A DNA stretch of 13,766 bases from an uncultured Prevotella sp. (GTDB lineage: Bacteria > Bacteroidota > Bacteroidia > Bacteroidales > Bacteroidaceae): NCBI GenBank assembly GCA_900553285.1, contig USCX01000029.1, positions 1 through 13,766 of the forward strand, in the 5' to 3' direction. Within the stretch, counting starts at the first letter, position 1; each line of letters begins with the position of its first letter. This document shows positions 1 to 6,880 of the stretch, piece by piece. Under the pieces are notes generated by a model, which saw only the letters and a program-made list of their open reading frames with translations, had not been told where the DNA came from and ran no database searches. The translations under genes and the position numbers were made by a program.

Positions 1-1
1 C

Positions 2-1399
2 CGCATTCCAGCCTACTACCTGCCGAAAGGCGGATACGTCGTGGCCGAAACGGCGGAAGAAGCGCTCAGGCTGGCCATCCAGAAAACGGGCGACACGTCA
101 CTAACAATTGACGACCTGCATCAAGACGAAGACGCCCTCGACACATGGTTCTCGTCGTGGCTCTGGCCCCTCTCCCTCTTCAACGGCATTCTCGCCCCCG
201 ACAACGCGGAATTCAACTACTACTACCCGACAAACGACCTCGTCACCGGGCCCGACATTCTCTTCTTCTGGGTGGCCCGCATGATTATGGCGGGCTACGA
301 ATACACCGGCAAGCCGCCTTTCCGCAATGTCTATTTCACCGGTATCGTCCGCGACAAAATCGGTCGTAAGATGTCGAAATCGCTTGGAAACTCCCCGGAC
401 CCCCTCATGCTGATAGACCAATTCGGCGCGGACGGTGTGCGCATGGGTATCATGCTGGCCGCTCCTGCGGGCAACGACATTCTCTTCGACGAGGCACTCT
501 GCGAACAAGGCCGCAACTTCTGTAACAAGATATGGAACGCTTTCCGCCTGATCAAAGGCTGGGAGGTGGAAGACACTGAGCAGCCCAAGACGGCACAAAT
601 CGCCACCCAATGGTTCGAAGCACAGGTCCGGAAGAGCGGAACGGCCGTCGACGACCTCTTCACGAAATATCGGTTGAGCGAAGCGCTGATGGAAATTTAC
701 CGCCTCTTCTGGGACGAGTTTTCCAACTGGTACCTGGAAATGGTGAAGCCGAGCTACGGTAGCCCCATCGACCGAAAGACCTACGGGCAGACATTGGCGT
801 TCTTTGAGAAACTGGTCCAGATGCTCCACCCGTTCATGCCGTTCATCACCGAAGAACTCTGGCAGCACCTCTACGACAGGAAAGAGGGCGAGACGATCAT
901 GACCGCCCCCATCCCCCACGACCAACCGAGCGAAGCCGAGCAGCATCTTATAGACAGGCTCGAAGCGGTTAAGTCGATCGTGACAAACGTCCGCAGCATC
1001 CGCAGTCAGAAAAACATTTCGCCCAAAGAGACACTCACACTTGAAATTGTGGACACTCCGGCGCTCGCTGACTTCGAACCGGTTATCAGCAAGATGGCCA
1101 ACATCAACGAGTTCCGCCACGTGACGGCAAAGAGCGAGGGAGCCTTGGCCTTCATGGTCGGGACGACGCAATTGGCCGTTCCCCTCGGCGGTCTCATCGA
1201 CGTCAATGCCGAAAAGGCCAAAATCGAAGCAGAGCTGGCACACTTGGAAAAATTCCTTGCCGGAATCAAGAAAAAACTCTCCAACGAGAAATTCACAGCC
1301 AACGCCCCGGAAAAAGTGGTCGAGCTGGAACGCAAAAAAGAAAGAGACTCCGAAGAAAAAATCAAGTCGCTCAAAGAGACCCTTGAAGGACTTAAATAA
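2..1399 (+). CDS. valS: Valyl-tRNA synthetase, C-terminal half (5' end outside window)
   Basis: Class I aminoacyl-tRNA synthetase that charges tRNA-Val in the cytoplasm. The reading frame is open from base 2 (RIPAYYLPKGGYVV...), so the GTG at 41 is an internal valine codon and not a start. About 465 residues are visible, roughly half the usual ~875-residue enzyme; the HIGH-signature half and most of the editing domain lie upstream. Visible landmarks are the RIPAYY segment at the very start, the DEDALDTWFSSWLWPLS block of the catalytic core, and the ATP-binding KMSKS signature (GRKMSKSLGNS) at 368-382. A helical anticodon-binding region follows. The last ~70 residues are rich in Lys, Glu and Leu and fit the C-terminal coiled-coil tRNA-binding arm of ValRS. 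The stop is TAA at 1397-1399. No terminator follows, and the next gene starts 37 bp later. Identification is secure from the motifs and domain order. Confidence 0.97.
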   Translation, partial: RIPAYYLPKGGYVVAETAEEALRLAIQKTGDTSLTIDDLHQDEDALDTWFSSWLWPLSLFNGILAPDNAEFNYYYPTNDLVTGPDILFFWVARMIMAGYEYTGKPPFRNVYFTGIVRDKIGRKMSKSLGNSPDPLMLIDQFGADGVRMGIMLAAPAGNDILFDEALCEQGRNFCNKIWNAFRLIKGWEVEDTEQPKTAQIATQWFEAQVRKSGTAVDDLFTKYRLSEALMEIYRLFWDEFSNWYLEMVKPSYGSPIDRKTYGQTLAFFEKLVQMLHPFMPFITEELWQHLYDRKEGETIMTAPIPHDQPSEAEQHLIDRLEAVKSIVTNVRSIRSQKNISPKETLTLEIVDTPALADFEPVISKMANINEFRHVTAKSEGALAFMVGTTQLAVPLGGLIDVNAEKAKIEAELAHLEKFLAGIKKKLSNEKFTANAPEKVVELERKKERDSEEKIKSLKETLEGLK

Positions 1400-1435
1400 A
1401 CAAAACATCCGATTAGATAATTAAACGCACAATCT

Positions 1436-4400
1436 ATGAAACGACACGCTATTCCCATGTACCTCCTGTGTGCTGTGGGCGGCATGTGCACACTCCCGGC
1501 CTCAGCTGACGACGTGTACACCATCTACCCCATACCGCAGGAGCAAAAAGCCCTCGATGGCAAGGTTTCGTTCACACCGACCGTCAACATCGTATGCGAC
1601 CCTACGATCGACCAATATACGAAGGACAGGGCACAGGAAGTATTGGGCGAACACGGCATCACGGCGACTTTTTCCGACGCCACAGCAACAGGACAAACCA
1701 ACATTTACCTTGGCGTTGCAGGCTCGGAAGGTTTAGCCGACCAGAAAGCGACAGAACTGAACCTCGACCGCTCCGTCCTGACGAAAGCCGGAAAATTCGA
1801 CCGGCACATCGTCTCACTGACATCCGACGGAACGAATGCCCAGCTCGTCATCCTCGGAGAGAACACAGACGCTACATTCTATGGCCTCGCCAGCTTGGAA
1901 CAAATGCTTGACAAGGGCACGGAAAACATGCCCTGCGTCACCATCAATGACTATGCCGACCAACAGTCACGCGGGCTTGTCGAAGGTTACTACGGTTACC
2001 CTTATTCCGTAGCCGTCAAGAAAGACATTATGAGATTCATGGCTCGCTATAAACTGAACACCTACCTCTACGGAGCCAAAAGCGACCCCTATCATTCCGG
2101 ATACTACCTCGATCCCTACCCGACGACCATCACCGCAGAACAGGAAAAGAACGGGTGGCTCACGCAAGACATGTTCAAGGACCTGACAGCCACTGCGCAC
2201 GCCACGAAAGTCAACTTCATTTGGGCCATCCACCCGGGGCTGAAAACAAAAACAGACCAGGACGTCACCAACGTCATGAACAAATTCAAGCTCATGTACG
2301 ACTTGGGAGTCCGTCAGTTTGCCGTGTTCACCGACGACGCCGGTGGCTATGACGATGCGACCAACTACCCGCTCTATACGCAGTTCTTCACCAATCTGCA
2401 AAACCAGATAGACGCAACGTGGAACACAGAAGATGCGGCTCCGGCCGACACCGTGAAGCCCCTGCACTACGTTCCTCATGTCTACAATCTGACATGGACA
2501 AACGTGGAGAACCGACAGGCATACTTCAAGGCGCTTTCACAAATACCGGAAAAAATCATCGTCTACACGACCGGTTATTCCGTTTGGACAGTTCCCAACA
2601 ACAGCGACCTCACGACCATGAAGAACGAACTTGGCCGCGACGTAGCCTGGTGGTGGAACTACCCCTGCAACGACAATGCCGACAGCCAGATTTACCCGTC
2701 CGACATGTATCAGAATTTCATCGACATGCCGGCGGTCAACAACAATTCCAGAATGCCGAACGAGCTCAACAACTGCGCCGGTGTGCTCAGCAATCCGATG
2801 CAGGAGGGTGAAATAGCCAAAATCCCCTTGTTCAGCGTAGCCGATTACGCGTGGAACAATGACTGCTTCGACAATGAAAAAAGTTGGGAGGCCGCTATTC
2901 CCGCAGTCATCAGCGCCCCATATGCCGACGCGTTCCGCACGCTCGCTCCTTATCTGAAATACAACGATCCGTCGGAGCTGACCACGCTCTGCAACCAGTA
3001 TAAGACAAGCGTGGAGCGCGGCCAAGAAACAGACCCGGCGGCGCTCAAAGCCAAGATGGACGAAATCATCAAAGCAAGCGAAACGGTGGCTGGAATGGAA
3101 AACAGTGACGTCGAATCAGACCGCCTCTTCTTCAACGATGTCCAACCGTGGCTCAACCTTGTACACGACATGGCCACGACGGTCAACCAATTCCTTGAAG
3201 CCAAGAACGAGGAAGACCTGACAAACGAATGGAACGCATATCTTGAAGCACAGAAAAATGCTGACGCCTTTGCGACCGATTCACGATACTCCGTGTCTTC
3301 CCTCGAAAGTATGGGCACCAATCCGTCTGCCAATACGTATCAGGTGAACGCATCAGCCAACACGCTGAAACCATTCGTATCCGAATGGATGGGCAGCAAC
3401 GCGTTCAACGACATGTTTCCGGAACGACAAACGCCCGACGCTCCCACGGCCTACTCCACGCTTGACGAAGCCGCTTCCATTCGCGTAGTAAGCAACACGA
3501 GCGGCGTCTACACAACGACCGCCAAAACGTTCATGCTCCGCCCGAACGATATGTTTGGTTTCCAACTCGTCGCGCCTACGCACATATACGGTATCACCGT
3601 GGCCGACTCCCTGAATGAGCACTTCGACGTGGTCTGCTCTCCAAACGGCAAACAGTGGTCGACACTGCCCCAAGGCACTCTTCCGACCACCCCATGCAAG
3701 TATGTGTGCCTCCGCAACAAGACAAGCGAATCCCAGCCACTGCTCCTTTCACGCCAGGCGTTCTGCGTGAAGATTCTCCAACCGGCCACCATAAACAAAG
3801 CGACTATCCCCTCGGGCGAAATCTACCAGAACCATGGCAGCCAGTACATCTATGATGGCGACTACTCGACCTTCTGTACCCTGAACCGCAACCAACAGGC
3901 CAACGACAGCTATCAGGTCATGCTCCGTCAGGCCATGCCCGTATATGATGTCCGCATCTGTATTGGCACGACCAACGGAGATTACATGAAACAAGCTGTT
4001 GTGCAAACCTCCCTTGACGGTAATAAATGGACAACGCTTCCCATCAAAGGCACCAACACAACCAGTTTCACCATGGACAACGAAAACGTGGTGAAATACT
4101 CCGACGACGTATCATACTGCGATTTTGAAGCCGACGGCGACACGGTCCGCTATGTACGCCTGTACGTCCGTTCTGCCAACACGAACAAATGGCTGCGCCT
4201 CCACGAGATCGAAATAAACAAACTTTACGACCAGTTCGGCGAACTGCCCACGGCAACCACGGCTAACGGCGACGCCGTGGCAGAAGTGTTCGACAACAAG
4301 CCTGCAACCGCTTACTCTTCAAGCCGTTCAGGCCAGCTGACCTACAACCTGCTTAACCCGAACCTCGTAAACAAAGTCACCGTGTTCATAGACGCCGCTG

Positions 4401-4852
4401 GCTCAACAAGTGCGACGGTCTCCGCCACGCGTGACGGCGAAACATGGACCGAACTCGGCGAACTCACGGGATCCGTCACCAGCTTCTCGCTGAAAGACGC
4501 GCATTGCACGGATGCAATAGCCATAAAAATCGAATGGAGGGGCAAATCGCCCGTCATCCACGAAATCTGTGAAGAAGCAAGCGACATCCCCACGGGCATC
4601 GACGGCGTAACGACAACGACCTCCTTCGACAAGGGCGTACAACTCATTCAGAGGAACGGACACCTTGGCGTCAAATCCGTATGCGGCATCGCGCAGGTAC
4701 AGATGTACACCCTCGACGGCCGTCTGTTGGCCAACGTAGCCGCAAATGGCAAAAAAGCCCTTGACCTGCCCGCAGTCAACAGCCAGATCGTATTGGTCAA
4801 CGTCATCACCAGCGACGACCAAATCGCATCATACAAAGTCATCCTGAACTAA
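1436..4852 (+). CDS. Secreted GH84 beta-N-acetylglucosaminidase with discoidin-like modules
   Basis: A 1138-residue exported glycosidase predicted to remove beta-linked GlcNAc from glycans such as mucin or host glycoproteins (O-GlcNAcase/NagJ-type family GH84). Residues 1-24 form a type I signal peptide ending ASA before DD. Residues ~30-165 resemble the N-terminal GH20b-like domain (IYPIPQE). The GH84 barrel begins near residue 179 with RGLVEGYYGYPYS. The neighbouring aspartates D300-D301 in FAVFTDDAGG match the GH84 catalytic pair that works by substrate assistance. A helical region covers ~480-620. Residues ~783-928 look like an F5/8 type C (discoidin, CBM32-like) module, with weaker discoidin-like segments at ~680-780 and ~930-1048. 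The last ~70 residues (VQMYTLDGRLL...) resemble a type IX secretion sorting tail. The gene lies 37 bp after valS with no clear promoter between, and it ends at a strong terminator. The enzyme family is confident; the true substrate and the export route are inferred. Confidence 0.9.
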   Translation: MKRHAIPMYLLCAVGGMCTLPASADDVYTIYPIPQEQKALDGKVSFTPTVNIVCDPTIDQYTKDRAQEVLGEHGITATFSDATATGQTNIYLGVAGSEGLADQKATELNLDRSVLTKAGKFDRHIVSLTSDGTNAQLVILGENTDATFYGLASLEQMLDKGTENMPCVTINDYADQQSRGLVEGYYGYPYSVAVKKDIMRFMARYKLNTYLYGAKSDPYHSGYYLDPYPTTITAEQEKNGWLTQDMFKDLTATAHATKVNFIWAIHPGLKTKTDQDVTNVMNKFKLMYDLGVRQFAVFTDDAGGYDDATNYPLYTQFFTNLQNQIDATWNTEDAAPADTVKPLHYVPHVYNLTWTNVENRQAYFKALSQIPEKIIVYTTGYSVWTVPNNSDLTTMKNELGRDVAWWWNYPCNDNADSQIYPSDMYQNFIDMPAVNNNSRMPNELNNCAGVLSNPMQEGEIAKIPLFSVADYAWNNDCFDNEKSWEAAIPAVISAPYADAFRTLAPYLKYNDPSELTTLCNQYKTSVERGQETDPAALKAKMDEIIKASETVAGMENSDVESDRLFFNDVQPWLNLVHDMATTVNQFLEAKNEEDLTNEWNAYLEAQKNADAFATDSRYSVSSLESMGTNPSANTYQVNASANTLKPFVSEWMGSNAFNDMFPERQTPDAPTAYSTLDEAASIRVVSNTSGVYTTTAKTFMLRPNDMFGFQLVAPTHIYGITVADSLNEHFDVVCSPNGKQWSTLPQGTLPTTPCKYVCLRNKTSESQPLLLSRQAFCVKILQPATINKATIPSGEIYQNHGSQYIYDGDYSTFCTLNRNQQANDSYQVMLRQAMPVYDVRICIGTTNGDYMKQAVVQTSLDGNKWTTLPIKGTNTTSFTMDNENVVKYSDDVSYCDFEADGDTVRYVRLYVRSANTNKWLRLHEIEINKLYDQFGELPTATTANGDAVAEVFDNKPATAYSSSRSGQLTYNLLNPNLVNKVTVFIDAAGSTSATVSATRDGETWTELGELTGSVTSFSLKDAHCTDAIAIKIEWRGKSPVIHEICEEASDIPTGIDGVTTTTSFDKGVQLIQRNGHLGVKSVCGIAQVQMYTLDGRLLANVAANGKKALDLPAVNSQIVLVNVITSDDQIASYKVILN

Positions 4853-4877
4853 GCCAGGCTGATTTTCAAACACAGTC

Positions 4878-4921
4878 AAGCCGCCTCCCCGTCCTTCTGC
4901 TGTACGGGAGGCGGCTTTTTT
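4878..4921 (+). terminator. Intrinsic terminator after the GH84 gene
   Basis: A perfect 12-bp stem is formed by AAGCCGCCTCCC (4878-4889) and GGGAGGCGGCTT (4906-4917) around a 16-nt loop. It is followed directly by a run of six T (4916-4921). It begins 25 bp after the GH84 stop codon and closes the valS-GH84 unit. Confidence 0.93.
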
Positions 4922-4959
4922 CGCCTTCATGACGCGGTACAGCCGACTGCCTCACTTTA

Positions 4960-4989
4960 TCGCAGTGACCGGGCAAAGCCGCACTGCGA
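4960..4989. repeat. Inverted repeat / hairpin, 8-bp perfect arms
   Basis: TCGCAGTG (4960-4967) is the exact reverse complement of CACTGCGA (4982-4989). A second short stem GGC/GCC with an AAA loop (4972-4980) nests inside, so a two-tier hairpin can form. Neither strand has a T-run immediately after it, so it does not look like an intrinsic terminator. It could be a protein-binding site, part of an RNA structure, or chance. Confidence 0.5.
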
Positions 4990-5047
4990 CAAAAAGTCCG
5001 CGCACGCCGACCGTTTCTTTCCGCGCGGGCATCCAACGCCCCCGGCT

Positions 5048-5095
5048 GCTGTCCCGTAACTTAATCAGCCGCAGAGCGACGACCGACGGGACAGC
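5048..5095. repeat. Inverted repeat, 10-bp perfect arms
   Basis: GCTGTCCCGT (5048-5057) pairs exactly with ACGGGACAGC (5086-5095) across a 28-nt loop. No T-run follows on either strand. It lies 62 bp upstream of the -33 box of the tRNA promoter, so a regulatory or structural role is possible but unproven. Confidence 0.5.
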
Positions 5096-5157
5096 CCGCA
5101 CGAAAGAAAACGTCACCAGAAAAAGCAGAATTTTTTCGCACTTTTTCGGCTCTATGG

Positions 5158-5188
5158 TTTGGAGTTTTACAAAAAAGACGTATCTTTG
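5158..5188 (+). promoter_or_regulatory. Bacteroidota-type promoter for the tRNA genes
   Basis: TTTG at 5158-5161 (-33 box) and TATCTTTG at 5181-5188 (-7 box, consensus TAnnTTTG) are separated by 19 bp. This is within the spacing known for the primary sigma factor of Bacteroidota. Transcription would start around 5192, just upstream of tRNA-Ser at 5215. An A/T-rich tract precedes the -33 box. Confidence 0.88.
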
Positions 5189-5214
5189 CACCGCGTTTGA
5201 GAGAAAACGCAAAA

Positions 5215-5301
5215 GGAAGTTTGGGTGAGTGGCTGAAACCAGCAGTTTGCTAAACTGCCGTGCGAGTAATCGTACCAGGAGTTCGAATCTCCTAGCTTCC
5301 G
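5215..5301 (+). tRNA. tRNA-Ser (anticodon GCT)
   Basis: An 87-nt class II tRNA with a long variable arm, as expected for serine. The acceptor stem pairs GGAAGTT (5215-5221) with AGCTTCC (5294-5300), and the discriminator is G5301. The anticodon stem GCAGT/ACTGC encloses loop TTGCTAA, giving anticodon GCT at 5249-5251, which reads AGC and AGT. The T arm is AGGAG-TTCGAAT-CTCCT. The 3' CCA is not encoded, since CAA follows. It is the first gene after the promoter at 5158-5188 and lies 10 nt upstream of tRNA-Glu, so the two are probably cut from one transcript. Confidence 0.95.
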
Positions 5302-5311
5302 CAAACATCAT

Positions 5312-5383
5312 GGCGCTTTCATCTAACGGTTAGGATACATGCCTCTCACGCATGGTATACGGGTTCGATTCCCGTAGGCGCTA
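5312..5383 (+). tRNA. tRNA-Glu (anticodon CTC)
   Basis: A 72-nt tRNA. Acceptor strand GGCGCTT (5312-5318) pairs with AGGCGCT (5376-5382), with wobbles at G1-U72 and U6-G67, and the discriminator is A5383. The anticodon stem CATGC/GCATG holds loop CTCTCAC, so the anticodon is CTC (5345-5347), which reads GAG only. The T arm is ACGGG-TTCGATT-CCCGT. CCA is not encoded. The common glutamate isoacceptor in bacteria has TTC, so this is a supplementary isoacceptor for the G-ending codon. It is probably co-transcribed with tRNA-Ser and is followed within 4 nt by a terminator-like hairpin. Confidence 0.94.
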
Positions 5384-5386
5384 CTC

Positions 5387-5422
5387 AGGCTCTGACGCCC
5401 AACCGGGTATCAGGGCTTTTTT
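5387..5422 (+). terminator. Terminator-like hairpin after the tRNA genes
   Basis: Bases 5387-5395 pair with 5410-5418 (AGGCTCTGA with TCAGGGCTT, including G-T wobbles). A small CCC/GGG stem (5398-5400 with 5405-5407) sits in the loop. Six T follow at 5417-5422. The stem is weaker than the one at 4878, so some read-through into the antiporter gene 40 bp downstream is conceivable. Confidence 0.75.
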
Positions 5423-5462
5423 CATACCGTGACCTGCCGGACGGGAAGCCGGAAAAGGCGTC

Positions 5463-6812
5463 ATGGAAGTGACCTCATACACAGAAATGCTTCGACAGAT
5501 GTTTCACCTATCCTCCTCCACACGACGCCCGCGGCGGAACGGCCTGCTCGCTCTCAGTCCGCTGCTGCTGTTTGCCATACTGTTTGTCACGACCAGTCTC
5601 TACGCCGGCGATTTCTACGCCATCCCCATGTCCGTCGTTTTCATCGTGACCACAGCTTATGCCCTCCTCATTACGCGTGACCTGCCGGTCGAAAAACGCC
5701 TCAGTGTTTTTTCACGGGGTGCCAGCGATACGAACATCATGACCATGGTATGGATTTTCGTCATGGCGGGAGCGTTTTCCGCATCCGCACAGGATATGGG
5801 AGCCATCGACGCGACCGTTTCTCTGGCCCGCAGGCTGCTTCCCGGTAATTTCCAGATGGCGGGCATGTTCATCGCCTCCTGCTTCGTGTCCATGAGCATC
5901 GGCACGTCGGTCGGCACCATTGTCACGCTTGTGCCTATCGCCGTCGGACTGTCCACTGCCCTCAACCTCGATTTGGCCATGATGGTAGCTGTCGTCACAG
6001 GAGGCGCTTTTTTCGGCGATAACCTGTCGTTCATTTCCGACACCACCATTGTCTCGACCCGCACACAAGGCTGCCAGCTCAACGACAAGTTCAAAGCAAA
6101 CATCCGTATTGTCCTGCCCGCCGCCCTCCTGACATTAGCGTTATATACATACCTCGGCATCCACATGCCGACCCCGTCCGTAGCCCCACCCGACTTCAAT
6201 TTATGGAAAGTCGTGCCCTATCTTGCCGTGCTTGTGATGGCGCTCTGCGGCATGAACGTGCTCATCGTGTTGGCCATAGGCAATCTGCTGACAGGCGTCA
6301 TCGGCCTCCTCACCGTCGGCCATTTCACCCTTTCCGCCTGGTTCATTTCCATGGGGAAAGGCATCACGTCGATGGGCGAACTCATCATCATATCCATGAT
6401 TGCCGGCGGGCTGCTCGAACTCATTCGCCATAACGGCGGCATCACTTACCTGATGCGCGCCATTACGCAACATGTCAGAGGGAAACGCGGTGCGGAATTG
6501 GCGATAGCCGCACTCGTCGGCATCGCCAATCTCTGCACCGCAAACAACACCGTGGCCATTCTCTCCGTCGGCAAGCTGTCCAAACACATAGCCGTGCGAT
6601 ATCACATTGACAGGCGGAAAAGTGCCAGCATACTCGACACCACTTCCTGCTGCGTCCAAGGCGTCCTGCCTTACGGCGCACAACTACTTATGGCCGCAGG
6701 ACTTTCAGGCTTGAACCCCGTGGGCATCATTCCTTATCTCTACTACCCCTTTCTCGTGGGCGCAAGCACGCTGCTCTGCATTCTCTTCCGACTTCCCCGG
6801 AAATACAGCTAA
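5463..6812 (+). CDS. NhaC-family Na+/H+ antiporter
   Basis: A polytopic inner-membrane protein of 449 residues with about 11-12 hydrophobic segments, predicted to exchange Na+ (or another small cation or organic substrate) for H+. The family mark is the conserved segment GGAFFGDNLSFISDTTIVST, with G185-D186-N187 and D193 visible. This region carries charged residues within the membrane in NhaC-superfamily carriers. Another recognisable stretch is SIGTSVGTIVTLVPIAVGLS. Length agrees with the family. The start is uncertain: ATG at 5463, 5487 (Met9) and 5499 (Met13) are all in frame before the first hydrophobic helix, which begins near residue 28. I see no TAnnTTTG box between the tRNA terminator and 5463, so transcription may come by read-through or from an atypical promoter. 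It is convergent with the TPR gene. NhaC superfamily is confident; the exact substrate is not. Confidence 0.88.
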   Translation: MEVTSYTEMLRQMFHLSSSTRRPRRNGLLALSPLLLFAILFVTTSLYAGDFYAIPMSVVFIVTTAYALLITRDLPVEKRLSVFSRGASDTNIMTMVWIFVMAGAFSASAQDMGAIDATVSLARRLLPGNFQMAGMFIASCFVSMSIGTSVGTIVTLVPIAVGLSTALNLDLAMMVAVVTGGAFFGDNLSFISDTTIVSTRTQGCQLNDKFKANIRIVLPAALLTLALYTYLGIHMPTPSVAPPDFNLWKVVPYLAVLVMALCGMNVLIVLAIGNLLTGVIGLLTVGHFTLSAWFISMGKGITSMGELIIISMIAGGLLELIRHNGGITYLMRAITQHVRGKRGAELAIAALVGIANLCTANNTVAILSVGKLSKHIAVRYHIDRRKSASILDTTSCCVQGVLPYGAQLLMAAGLSGLNPVGIIPYLYYPFLVGASTLLCILFRLPRKYS

Positions 6813-6816
6813 AACA

Positions 6817-6854
6817 GCGGTCGGCCTGCTTTCCCGTGAAAACTGGCCGACCGC
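6817..6854 (-). terminator. Hairpin between convergent antiporter and TPR genes
   Basis: GCGGTCGGCC (6817-6826) and GGCCGACCGC (6845-6854) form a perfect 10-bp stem with an 18-nt loop. It starts 4 bp after the antiporter stop and ends 26 bp after the TPR stop on the other strand. On the minus strand the stem is followed by TGTTTT, a short T-run suiting the end of the glnS-TPR transcript. On the plus strand no T-run follows, so bidirectional action is less certain. Confidence 0.65.
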
Positions 6855-6880
6855 CCGCTACTTCCAGCGTCTGTGATTTT

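Larger units (their letters stand above)
4922..5157. other. Gene-free, G+C-rich spacer with two dyads
   Basis: No convincing gene is present between the GH84 terminator and the tRNA promoter. Open frames here on either strand run into the tRNA genes and have no recognisable protein features. The spacer is mostly G+C-rich until about 5125, where it turns A/T-rich ahead of the promoter. Two inverted repeats stand out, at 4960-4989 and 5048-5095, and are listed separately. The function is unknown. Confidence 0.6.

Noticed and set aside
101..1408. 435-codon open frame on the minus strand across valS
   Set aside because: It lies antisense to a gene with unmistakable ValRS motifs. Its protein shows no family features and is rich in Phe, Val and Arg, as expected from a complementary frame of a G+C-biased gene.
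4929..5228. 99-codon plus-strand frame between the GH84 gene and the tRNAs
   Set aside because: It runs through the tRNA promoter into the tRNA-Ser gene and gives an Arg/Thr/Ser-rich product with no known features.
4952..5311. 119-codon minus-strand frame across tRNA-Ser
   Set aside because: It covers the whole tRNA-Ser gene in antisense, so it is not a credible protein gene.
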